Shown here: piece by piece, positions 1 through 64,000 of the stretch
How the letters are laid out: each line of letters opens with the position of its first letter
Position numbering within the stretch: the stretch's first letter is position 1
DNA from: Thamnaconus septentrionalis
Lineage: Eukaryota; Chordata; Actinopteri; Tetraodontiformes; Monacanthidae
NCBI GenBank assembly: GCA_009823395.1
Contig: CM020502.1
Coordinates: 23,976,444 to 24,040,443, forward strand
Direction of reading: 5' to 3'
Length of the DNA stretch: 64,000 bases
Notes under the pieces: model-generated
What the model was told of the DNA's origin: nothing
Database searches by the model: none
Seen by the model: the letters and a program-made list of their open reading frames with translations, nothing else
Position numbers and translations under genes: made by a program

Positions 1-55300
<55,300 letters not shown>

Positions 55301-55389
55301 TCCCTCCCTCCCTCCTTCCTTCCTTCCAGCCAGCCCTCCGCCAGGCAGCTCCACCAGTGGTGGCTTCCCGAGCCGCTAGGGCGCTCCTG

Positions 55390-55397
55390 TGACGTCA
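55390..55397. promoter_or_regulatory. Palindromic CRE (TGACGTCA) in erc1 promoter
   Basis: A perfect 8-bp CREB/ATF consensus within the CpG-rich region, about 310 bp upstream of the inferred first-exon donor. The motif is seen directly; its use is inferred. Confidence 0.5.
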
Positions 55398-55467
55398 CGG
55401 CGCTCGAGCTGCAAGGCGGCGCGCACCAACCATCCCCTGCTCTCCCAGGGAACTAACTGGCTTTATC

Positions 55468-55526
<59 letters not shown>
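55468..55526. repeat. (AAT)n microsatellite
   Basis: About 19 uninterrupted AAT units just upstream of the erc1 promoter region. It marks the sharp change from CpG-rich to AT-rich sequence. Confidence 0.95.
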
Positions 55527-55528
<2 letters not shown>

Positions 55529-56004
55529 CGTATTCACTCGTCAAATATACATAATCGTCTTATTTCCTTGAGTGTTATCAATTATTTCGTCTATTGTGTG
55601 TCTATTTATTTATGTATTTTGTGTTTCTTTGGCACTTAGGAAGCATTGCGTTGTGTACAATGATTTACAATGTGCATGTCCAATGACAATGAAGGTATTA
55701 TATTCTAGTCTTCTATTTTATGTCCCGTTAATTTAAAACAAAAACAAAAAACATACAATTAATTGTGACAACCCTTGACAGTAACAACCAAGAGAATATG
55801 AGGATTTTGATTTCTCTTTCACACACTATGCAATCTGATATACGTATGTTTCATGATAGTTACTCTGGTCAGGTGAGTGATTGGCCTACATACTACAGTA
55901 CCTGACTCCTGTGGCATATTTCATAGCTACCTGTCTCCCTTACGTCCAATTACACATCAACCAGGAGACACATTTTCAACCCCCCATACTCCCCCACCTC
56001 CGCA

Positions 56005-56039
<35 letters not shown>

Positions 56040-56172
56040 GTGCCCCAGTTCCCAGGGCGCCAGTCAGTCAGACAGCTGAGGTATAAATAGTCCACCGGCT
56101 AAAGTTTCCCTGGAGAGAAGCACTCCATCAGCGGTGAACCGACCTCACCATTATTGTGATGATAGAAATCAA

Positions 56173-56178
56173 TTTAAT
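56173..56178 (-). terminator. Possible polyadenylation signal ATTAAA after ninj2 exon T4
   Basis: The only common variant hexamer that I see on the minus strand below T4. It would give a 3'UTR of about 0.8 kb and leave under 1 kb to the erc1 promoter. Confidence 0.3.
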
Positions 56179-56992
56179 AAACATAAAGGAGACAAGATGG
56201 ATGGCAACAAGAGCAAAGCTATGCAGGCAGTAAGTTCAATAAGCCAAAAAAATATATCACAGCAATTTTAGGGGAAGCTTTTTGGCAACACAATAGCACT
56301 GTGATTAATCAGTTTTTAGAGATTTTCCTTTCTTTCTTTTTTTTTTTTTTTTACCTGAAGGTGAAACATGGCTGAAACATTTGGCGTTTAAAAAATAGCA
56401 TCAGCTCTGGGAAAAAGAATGCATTATACTCCACAGACTCTACAGTAATACATAATCTATACTTTTATACAATCCATTATGCATAAACGTGAACAGTCAG
56501 TGCTGAACAAATTGTTAATGAGCAGACGCCTTGCATATAACAAGAAATATTTGAAAACAAACCAAAAAGACTATATATATATATTTTTTTTAACAATTAC
56601 CAGGGAGAGGCGGGAGGCATTTTATATGGTTCCTTATTTGGCGGTGTGAAACAAATACATTTGTAATGCCATCTGCTGGTTACATTTAAGTACCACAAGC
56701 CATAAACAAACAAGAACAAGATTTTGTTTCGAATATTTTGTGCTGACCCGTTTCAACCACTAGATGTCAGTATTACACAATATATACCTTTTTATGACCT
56801 TGATTTAAAAGAAGAGCCTATTGGGGGCGCTCTTGGCCATCCTACGATTATTACGATTCAAAATATAAGCCACAGTGAAAGAGTAACAAGACAGAAACAA
56901 GGAAGCTCAGTCGCAAAGAAAGATAATACAAGGAAAACCGTTTCCTGTCATAGTCAAAACTGAATGAGTGCTGTCAATGGGCCGCAGAATCG

Positions 56993-57156
56993 TCAGTGGA
57001 TGCGCATCATCAGCCATGGGAAGTATCCAGTACTCTGCATCGCGAAAGTGCTGATGAAGAAGTTCAGGATTGTAGTGGCGAAGACCATGAGGGTCGCCAC
57101 GTTGTTCAGGTAGTCCAGACGGTTCTGCAGGGCGCCGTCATTCAAGTTCCGACGGC
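56993..57156 (-). CDS. ninj2: ninj2 alternative last exon T4
   Basis: Acceptor ATGTCACAG; 164 bp including stop. It encodes 53 residues after a split Gly (GGC), including RRNLNDGALQNRLDYLNN, TLMVFATTILNFFISTFAMQ and GYFPWLMMRIH. It is closest to T3 and is the most 3' copy. The nearest polyadenylation-like signal on its strand is ATTAAA at 56173-56178, about 815 bp away. Confidence 0.86.
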
Positions 57157-59289
57157 CTGTGACATACACACATGCACACGGCAGATGGTTTACGCTCCAT
57201 CTAAGGATGCAGAATAAAAAGCTAACGTTGCCTCTTCACATTACCTCCTCATGTAAATTAAAGCCTACAGCTGCTCAATTCAATTCACTGAAGAACATGC
57301 ATACAAACACAGTTTTTTAAAATCCGGTATCAAATAAAATATTTTTATTTTCCATCACAAATTGTTTAGGTATACATTTCATCACATTGACAAGACACAA
57401 AACTTAAAAAAAAAAAAAAAAAAAAATCTGACATAGAAATTACGTCACAGTACATTTTTCACATTTGCGAGTATGTTGTTAATAAAGGAATACCTGTTTA
57501 GTTGGGTTATCGGGTGAGGCATGTTTCAAATCATTAAAGATGAATGTGGTCCCTGTAAAAGTTTCAAGCGTTTGTGTGTGTGCATGTGTGTGTGTCAGAA
57601 GTGCAGCCGCGCCAGCAGCCAGCGGAAGAAGCCGGTCCTCTTGGATCCAAAGAAGCTGACGAAGAAGTTGATCACCGTGGTGACGAAGATGACGCCTGTG
57701 GCCCAGTTGTTCAGGTAGTCGAGTCGCTTTTGATTGGACGCCACGTTCAGGTCCCTGCGGGCTGCCACACACACACACACACACACAGGTGATGCACATG
57801 CACTCACAACAAGGCCTTGTAAGCAGGGAATCAGCCACCTTCTAATTAAATTAACTTTTGTATTTACGTCAAAATTAATCGGTTCCCCGCAGATTTCTGC
57901 AGCCCCTGGTGCAGCAGGCACTGTACCTCTCCAGAGCAAAGCAGGATATAACGGATACAGCTGAGGCTGGAGATTTGCATGCGTTCACATGACCGTATGG
58001 CGGTCGCAGCTCGTAAACAAGGAGGAAGTAGAACAACATGCACACATAGGTTGTCACAGCACGGGCAACACTGTGCATCTTGTTGTACCTCTCCAGCCTC
58101 GCGAAATGAACAGCCAAATCAACTAATCAAATAGAAAAATAAATGCCAATGATAAAAGGTCGCCCTGCCTCATAGTATGAAACGTTGCAGCAGCCAGCGC
58201 AGGAAGCAGCTGCGCTGCGTGCCGAAGGCGGCTTTGATGATGTTGACGACCAGAGTGAGGAAGAAGAGGCCGGTGGTCAGATTGTTGAGGAAGTTTAGCA
58301 CACGCTGACAAGAGGGCAGGAGGGTCAGCTCAACACGGGCTGCACACACAAACACATACAGGCACCCACACACAGACATACGCAGACACACACACACACA
58401 CACACAAGACTGTGTTGGTACTTTGCCTCCATCCATTCATACTGGATACAGTTTAAAACAGCGGCTGCTGTTTGTTTAGTGTTTTTAGTAGGACAGTGAG
58501 TGAGTCACAAGAGAGCCTTCTCAATAATATTTCCCACAAAAAATGATACACTAGTTGCCTTTTAAAGGATCATAAATCAGAAGTGCATCCTCGCAAAGAG
58601 GCCAGTGCGCTCCATCCCGAAGACCGTGATGAAGATGTTGGTGACAAGGATGAAGAAGATGAGAACAGTGACGATAGTATTCAGGCTGTCCAGACGCTTC
58701 TGGTTGGCTTCTTCGGTGACATCCCGCCGAGCTGCAAACGGGCACATGCACGCACACAACAAATAACAAGAAAAACACAAACAAACAAAAAAATGCATAA
58801 AAATATCTTTTCATGGTTTTCAAAGTATATATTTGACTGGAAATAATGCAAAGAAAGCAAAAGCCCTGCACACCAAATGAAGAGTCACTGTGTTAGTTTG
58901 TTAATTTGGATGGTTAGGGACAAGGATGACGGGTGTTTGGAGGAGCTGTAATGTGATTGGCTCACCAATGATGATGATCAGGACACCGGCCACAATTTGG
59001 AGAATCAAGGAGAAAGAGATGAGCGTCAGGACTGCAATATAGTATCTGGAGAAGAGAGGGAAAGGGTTTTGTGGGATTTTTTTTCTCATCAAATGTAAAA
59101 ATGATGCAACAAATCCTAGGTGGTTAGGTGTGAATTCCAGCTCTACCTGTATCCTGCTCCCTGTTCAATGACGGTCTTCATGTGTGTCACGTTGGCTAGA
59201 AACAGAGCCACATCCAACATGCCTTCGGCGACTGTCTTCTTTGTTGCGTACAGGTTCATGTTCAGGCTGGAACCAGAACTTCCTGGAAT
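56993..59289 (-). CDS. ninj2: ninj2 (ninjurin 2), 5' exon not found, four alternative last exons
   Basis: Ninjurins are small plasma-membrane proteins with two N-terminal amphipathic helices and two transmembrane helices. NINJ1 oligomerises to rupture membranes; NINJ2 is a related protein linked to adhesion and nerve injury. Exon A (59147-59289) encodes LYATKKTVAEGMLDVALF, close to NINJ2's YATKKSVAESMLDVALF. Exon B (58966-59045) encodes the third helix. Four separate final exons at 58577, 58170, 57595 and 56993 all accept the same one-nucleotide phase, and each ends in a stop. In mammals NINJ2 lies in the same chromosomal neighbourhood as ERC1, which supports ninj2 over ninj1. The start codon exon is either further upstream in the window, unrecognised, or off the right edge. 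Confidence 0.88.
57344..57349 (-). terminator. Polyadenylation signal AATAAA after ninj2 exon T3
   Basis: A canonical hexamer on the ninj2 strand, 246 bp past the T3 stop, in AT-rich sequence. It could serve transcripts ending in T1, T2 or T3, since no canonical signal is seen after T1 or T2. Confidence 0.5.
57595..57761 (-). CDS. ninj2: ninj2 alternative last exon T3
   Basis: Acceptor TGTGGCAG directly after a (TG)n tract; 167 bp including stop. It encodes 54 residues after the split Ala, including RRDLNVASNQKRLDYLNN, VIFVTTVINFFVSFFGSK and GFFRWLLARLHF. An AATAAA on the minus strand lies about 250 bp after the stop (57344-57349). Confidence 0.88.
57762..58410. repeat. (CA)n runs in front of ninj2 last exons T3 and T2
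   Basis: CA runs at 57765-57788 (T3 acceptor) and 58340-58409 (T2 acceptor) read as TG tracts in the ninj2 transcript. They merge with the acceptor sites. Confidence 0.9.
58170..58339 (-). CDS. ninj2: ninj2 alternative last exon T2
   Basis: Acceptor GTGTGTGCAG, 170 bp including stop; same phase as T1. It encodes 55 residues after the split Ala, including RVLNFLNNLTTGLFFLTLVV, NIIKAAFGTQRS and a long tail CFLRWLLQRFIL. The pre-helix segment (RVELTLLPSCQ) is the most divergent of the four. A TG-repeat of about 30 bp precedes the acceptor. Confidence 0.85.
58577..58731 (-). CDS. ninj2: ninj2 alternative last exon T1 (ancestral-like)
   Basis: Acceptor CGTTTGCAG, 155 bp including stop, completing Ala and encoding 50 further residues. 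These include RLDSLNTIVTVLIFFILVTN, IFITVFGMERTG and LFARMHF. Of the four, this is closest to standard NINJ2 (VINVFITAFGAHKTGFLAAR). It lies 234 bp downstream of exon B. I see no AATAAA between its stop and the next exon. Confidence 0.87.
58966..59045 (-). CDS. ninj2: ninj2 common exon B (third helix, first transmembrane segment)
   Basis: An 80-bp exon with acceptor CTTCTCCAG and donor GTGAGCC. It encodes YYIAVLTLISFSLILQIVAG then VLIIII, closely matching the ninjurin third helix (human NINJ2 YYTTLVTLISLSLLLQ). It ends after the first base (G) of a codon, which is completed by GCT, GCC or GGC in the last exons. Confidence 0.93.
59147..59289 (-). CDS. ninj2: ninj2 common exon A (amphipathic-helix region)
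   Basis: A 143-bp exon entered in phase 0 (acceptor TTGGAACAG) and leaving an AG|A split Arg (donor GTAGAG). It encodes 47 residues: IPGSSGSSLNMNLYATKKTV, AEGMLDVALFLANVTHMKTV, IEQGAGY. This is the conserved ninjurin helix 1-2 segment. It has a possible N-glycosylation site (NVT), whose use is doubtful given the helix topology. Confidence 0.93.
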
Positions 59290-59632
59290 CTGTTCCAAGG
59301 AGAGGGACACAATTGATCCTGAGTCATAAGACGATTATACAAGAAATGGCCACAAGATGGCAGCAGTAACCAAAGAACACCAGAGCCGGCAGCACTCGGC
59401 ACATTGTCCCCCAACCACGTCGAGACAGCTTGGTGTTTTGTGTCCGCCATGTGTGTGTGTCTGTGTGCGTGTGCGCGTGCGCGTGCCTATACCTGATGAA
59501 TGCTAAAGGTATTGTTTTAATCCTGCTGCATTTGCATTTGAAGATGTTTTTCATTGCAGATGTCAGGAATCAACGTTGTCCTGGATCTCATTAATTTGAT
59601 GTCCACACATTGTAAGCATGTGGTAGGGCCAA

Positions 59633-60322
59633 TTCCAATTCCTCCCTTAACTCCTCAATCTCAACCCTCGCCCTTAACCTTCAATCTTTGGCCCTAAATC
59701 TTGGCCCTCAAAAATAAGTGTAAGGGCTATCTTGTGACTTAGAAATGGGACACCCCTTAAGTGCAGTTACGTCTTCAGACTGTGGGGGGGCGGCCTTACG
59801 CCAAAGCTACGTCCAGTCTGTCAAGAAGACGACGAAGAAGAAGGAGACGGGGAAAATCATAAAAGATGACGACGAAAAAGAAGAAGTCCTCCGTCGCTAC
59901 ACGAGGTATACAAGTAACGTGAAGCCGGGACCGCCGGTCCGGCTGACAAACATCGTAAAGTAAAAAAAAATAAATGTTACGCAACAACGATGTCAATAAT
60001 CCATTTAAAAAAAGTCTTCAACTAAGACAATAGAATGGTTTCGTAATATTTATATCTTTATTAACTAAGAAAATACTTCCATTTGTTGCTCGCTTTTTTC
60101 ATCGCCATTTTTCAAAGATGTCTTGGCGAAAATAGACAATGCCCTCTGGGTAGCCCTTACTCCCAAGGGTGGTGCCGGAGAATATCAATATTCAGGGCGA
60201 TACAGCCCTTAAACTTGTCCCTCAACTTGATGTTCTGAGAATTGGGACAGCACTTGCTCTTCGCGGGATTGCGCATTTTTGAGATTGAGGGTTGAGATTG
60301 AGGGTTAAGGGAGGAATTGGAA
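59633..60322. mobile_element. 690-bp inverted-repeat element upstream of ninj2 exon A
   Basis: TTCCAATTCCTCCCTTAAC at 59633 is matched by its inverse ending at 60322. The repeats extend inward through CTCAATCTCAACCCT. The interior has short open stretches but no recognisable transposase, so it is probably a non-autonomous DNA transposon of unassigned family. Confidence 0.65.
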
Positions 60323-60324
60323 AG

Positions 60325-60480
60325 ACTCGATTTGAAATTTGAAAGGCTTCTTATTGGCTGTTTCGTTCTTGCCAATAAGAAGTCTTGTTTCAAATCTTGG
60401 TTTCCTATTGTTTGTTTAATTCTACCCTATAGGAAGCCTCAACTTGAAACACTTGAAACTGTTTCATTCTAGCTAATGAA
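60325..60480. repeat. Two related hairpin units
   Basis: CTTCTTATTGGC (60347-60358) pairs exactly with GCCAATAAGAAG (60371-60382). A second, more diverged unit (CCTATTG ... TATAGGAAG) follows at once. It may be part of, or nested beside, the 690-bp element. Confidence 0.5.
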
Positions 60481-60591
60481 GTAATCTGTGCAGGAATTGC
60501 TCAGTGGATTGCGGGAGGACGTGTCAGTGAAGTATAAATCAGCTTTTCAGGCTGCACAGAGAAGCACGAAATGCACCTTGGGAGCATATTT

Positions 60592-60623
60592 ATCACACAC
60601 ATGAAGTAAATCATGTGTGTGAT
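60592..60623. repeat. Perfect 12-bp hairpin
   Basis: ATCACACACATG and CATGTGTGTGAT are exact inverses with an 8-nt loop. No function is assigned. Confidence 0.55.
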
Positions 60624-61438
60624 CACACACCCACAGCCATGAACTCTGGGGGAACGAATTGGTCTTTATGACCTCATTGTGCTGTAATGTGTTCCACTAA
60701 AGCAAACAGAACACTGGTACAACAGCGCTGCAGCTTCTCATCTTCTCTGTGTGAGGCCTGGCTCATTTTTTTTCTCCTGCCTTTATGTGACAATTTCAAC
60801 AGTTCCTTGACTTTTAAGAGGGGGAAAAAACAAGCCTCTGATATTCTTACCCAACTTGTGCAACACTCGCTTGTGCAACCTCGCCCAGGAGCAAAATAAA
60901 CATATCCCCCACGCTCCATGGCTACATTTGGAACCAAACAGCTGATTACAGGTCAGCGGCCCACTAATGCTGTGGTCTGATCATTATAATCGCCCCAGAA
61001 AGATCGGCTTCAGCAGGAATGCGACGGTGTTAATTTGAGATTAGGTGCTCACATTATCCTGAGCTATCCCCTCCCTTCCACCTGGTCAAATGCACAGTGA
61101 GTTTTACAGAGGAAATTACAGAAACAATGAATGGCGTTTATGGTGCACATTAACTCAAAGGGAAAAGAACAACAGAAAAAAAATATATAAGATGGTGTTG
61201 AAGTTGTTTCATGTCCAATTCGACTGTCAAGTCCTACATATACTTGGATGACACCGCACAAGCGGTATAGAAACATTGTACCTTCTTTTTTTTTTGCATT
61301 GCATGACCAGTTCTCGGCTTCCACTGTATTGGCAAGTGGATGGAATTCCTTCCCTCCATGAAACCCTAGTAGGATTTTGTGGACCACAGACACAGTGGTG
61401 AGCAGAAAAAGAGTCATTTTTTTTACCCTTGAAGCATA

Positions 61439-61976
61439 CTACAACCGTCCACGCTCAACTTTTCGACTTGCTTCTCCCAACCGTGAACGCACCAAGTCCT
61501 GCAGAGCAGCTAGCTGACCCTGCATACGCAGCAGCTCCGTGATGCAGCCATCTGGCAGGCTGCCTTCTGCTGGTGACAGCCATTTGGCAAGAGCACTCCT
61601 GCTAACAAATAGTCCTCATGTACAGGTCTTTCATTACAATTTCTGGAACAAGACGTCGATGTTGACGTTTTTGGATGTAGGTTTTGGAGCCGTTGAGGCG
61701 TAGAACCTAAAACAAGCAGACACTCAAGAGAGAAAGTGTGCTTTTTTTTTCATACCCCTTCGGGTATTTCGGGATAACCTGCGCCTCAGAGCAAATCCAA
61801 ATGTTTGCTAATCCAGCAAAAGGGAATTAATCACAGGACAGTATAGCCGTCTTCACTTTGATCTCTGCCAGAACCGGTCCACGTCATCCAGCACCGCAAG
61901 TCTGTGTTGCAGCACAGTTTGATCCAGTTTGGGTCCATCTCCAGGAAAGTGTAATGCCATTCCTGGAACTGCGAGT
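61439..61976 (-). CDS. Candidate two-exon 3' end of an unidentified gene
   Basis: Two minus-strand pieces join in phase. Piece 1 (61857-61976, acceptor TTGGCAG, donor GTGAAG) reads through FPGDGPKLDQTVLQHRLA and VLDDVDRFWQRS. Piece 2 (61439-61601, acceptor TTTGTTAG) reads SALAKWLSPAEGSLPDG, ITELLRMQGQLAALQDLVRS and RLGEASRKVERGRL, then a stop. The composition looks protein-like (amphipathic, no low complexity) and the joined frame is open. I do not recognise the family and found no confident upstream exons. The acceptors are weak, so it could be a chance frame or a gene fragment. Confidence 0.3.
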
Positions 61977-62637
61977 CTGCCAAGACGTTATGAACACATG
62001 TACCACAATAGCACGGCTGTTTGCATTGCTTTCCTGAGCATGTGTGCGTGTGCGAGAGAGCAGAAAGTTAAACAGTGAGAGGCATGTGAAGAACTGATGG
62101 AGAGGGAGCGAAGGCATGAGACGGGAAAACATTCTGCAGCTATGTACACTGGCTTGATTCCATCCTTTTTTGATTTTATTTTTTCCATTGAGGAAGTATG
62201 CATTCGCGCTTTATCAACATCAGTGTGTGGCCAGTCGCCAAGATACACACTGAAAATGCACAACACCAAACATCCATAACGCCGGCACACAGTTTTATGA
62301 GCCATATGTGTTCACTTAGTGTAATGTCTCTCTAAAAATGTAGTGCCCACGCATTTTGTCACCTCAAATTTACACTCGTTCTGACTCTTTCTAGAAAAGT
62401 AAGTTCGTAAATAACGTTGTGACCCCGTCGCTCGGCTGGACAGATGATAAAGGAGAAGGTCGGCCCGTGGTTTGCTGCGGCCTCTGGGGAAGTGATTCCA
62501 CTTACGCACATTAACCCTCAGTGGTGAATTACAACCGTTTGGCTCAAGAGCTGCACCAATCAATTAGATTTTGTTCCTCCAAAGTCGTTAAAAACCACTG
62601 TTGGTGTGAGGACTCTTTCTCAGCAGCAATCTTCAAA

Positions 62638-62676
<39 letters not shown>

Positions 62677-63589
62677 CAAAACCTGAGAGCATATAAGCGT
62701 TTTCTGAGAAATTAAAAATAAAAGATTGATCTGGGAGTAGGAGAATGCAGCTAAGCCCTTGTAAAGAATTTATAGAAGTGTTTGTGTGCATTCTGAGATT
62801 GCTGAAAAAGATGGAGGTGGGCTCTGCTGTTTTCCAATTTGCCTTATTAAAAATGACTGGAATCTGGCCGACCAATGCAACACTTGGTTTCATATTTTGG
62901 GAACTTTGATTGCGTTGAGACCGCTCGATCCAGATGTTGACGCACTGCAGGCTGCTTTTAACAATAACAGGAGAAGTCACAGGATCTGAGTAGGATATGT
63001 ATCATATGTATAAGACTGATTATGATCCAAACAAAATATCCCAAAGTAACTATAATCCAATCAGTGGTTGAAAAAACAATTTAGCATCCGACCAATGCTG
63101 CCTAATTTTACTTAATAAAAACAAAAAGAGAGAAAGAAAGAAAGACAGAAAGAAAAAGACCTGAGGATAGCAATCCTGAATCCTGCTTCCACTTTCACCC
63201 TGTGTACACTTGCAGTATTGCAGCTCAACACACCGACAAAGCCCACAGTGCAGTTTTACCATCAGGCTTCAGCGCTAGTTTGACGTCACTTCTCAAACTG
63301 CAAACAATGTCAACATTTAAAACATTTAAACAATAAAGAAATTAACTGGTTGAGCAATTTTGACTAACAGAACTCGACCTGTCTGTCGGGACGGAGCTTT
63401 ACAGCATACGCCAATCTGCGTCATATTCACACAGTGACTCCACCCATCCTTTTGCGTATGCAGTCACTGGATAAAACAAGTAGGCCCATAAACGTGCTGC
63501 CTCCCCATCAGTATCGTATAGCTCTGCAGCAGCTGCCCTGTAAAACGTCTCCCCATAGTATCCAGCCGCTCGCTGCCACCGAAATCCAT

Positions 63590-63620
<31 letters not shown>

Positions 63621-64000
63621 AGTCTTTTGTTCCCATCGTTGCTTTTATAGACGGTATTTATAAAGTAAACTGTTGCTAGAAAGGCACAATCCTCGTAAAA
63701 ACTCCCATTCCTGAAACGCAGTGCAGGAGGTTCCTACCAAACAGAGCCGCCCACCCCCTAAATGTACACAAGGCCCAACCAAACTCACACACACATCAGC
63801 GGTCTGAATGTGCTGTTTGACGTGCACAGGTATGCACAGGTAGGTGCCTCTAATGTACGAGGAGGGGGAAAAAATGCTTTTCTTTACCAAGTGCACGTAC
63901 ACATACATTCACACGCACGCCACATGGGAGGCCTCGCCTTTGACCTCGGAGGAAGTGCCCCTCCCCGATCTCCAATTGGTCGCCACGGTAGCCAATAGGA
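61977..64000. other. Right end: no supported gene
   Basis: Mostly AT-rich non-coding sequence with AC runs at 62640-62673 and 63593-63620. One open frame at 63399-63617 (minus) is discussed under findings. CCAAT/ATTGG motifs at 63972-63997 could belong to a promoter just beyond the window, but this is only a suggestion. Confidence 0.4.

Larger units (their letters stand above)
55451..56992. other. Intergenic spacer between ninj2 and erc1
   Basis: AT-rich, with an (AAT)n run, an AC run at 56007-56038 and the ninj2 3'UTR in its right part. No independent gene is seen. Confidence 0.6.

Noticed and set aside
57595..58731. Four separate tandem ninj2 genes
   Set aside because: Only the last exon is repeated. 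No extra copies of exon A or B lie between them, so separate genes are not supported.
59745..59963. Lys-rich open frame inside the inverted-repeat element
   Set aside because: It is short, low-complexity (KKK/EEE), without transposase motifs; treated as element interior.

Overview
The window is vertebrate, almost certainly teleost, nuclear DNA. It has GT-AG introns, many (CA)n/(TG)n microsatellites, a fish-type tRNA-derived SINE with clean target-site duplications, hAT-like and other MITEs, and intronic tRNA-Lys genes. Nothing prokaryotic or viral is present. Almost all long open frames are low-complexity or repeat shadows; the real coding sequence is short exons, nearly all on the minus strand.

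Region 1 (1-about 55300, minus strand) is most of one gene, erc1 (ELKS/CAST/RAB6IP2 family), read right to left. A CpG-rich promoter and noncoding first exon lie at about 54550-55450. A second exon (46905-47604) carries the start codon. Fifteen further coding exons run down to 2234. I could join all 16 coding exons phase-consistently into 896 residues, including the cassette exon that is alternatively spliced in mammalian ERC1. The C-terminal exons lie beyond base 1. The exon wording is closer to ERC1 than ERC2; I cannot tell whether it is the a or b teleost copy.

Region 2 (44.2-46.3 kb, inside erc1) holds four tRNA-Lys(CTT) genes antisense to erc1. A fifth, on the opposite strand, sits at 52.06 kb in the first intron. 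Between the tRNA genes lies a decayed copy of erc1 coding exon 3.

Region 3 (56.2-59.3 kb, minus strand) is ninjurin 2 (ninj2), upstream of erc1 in the same orientation. Two common exons encode the amphipathic-helix region and the third helix. They are followed by four tandem, phase-compatible alternative last exons. Each has its own acceptor and stop codon, and each encodes a different last transmembrane helix and C-terminus. This is the most unusual feature of the window. Every one of the four acceptors is preceded by a TG-rich stretch. The ninj2 start exon was not found.

Region 4 (59.6-64 kb) holds a 690-bp inverted-repeat element, hairpin repeats and a possible two-exon 3' end of an unidentified gene (61439-61976, minus). 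Large erc1 introns (4.5-15.7 kb, 31.2-43.8 kb, 47.6-55.1 kb) contain repeats and no further exon that I can support.
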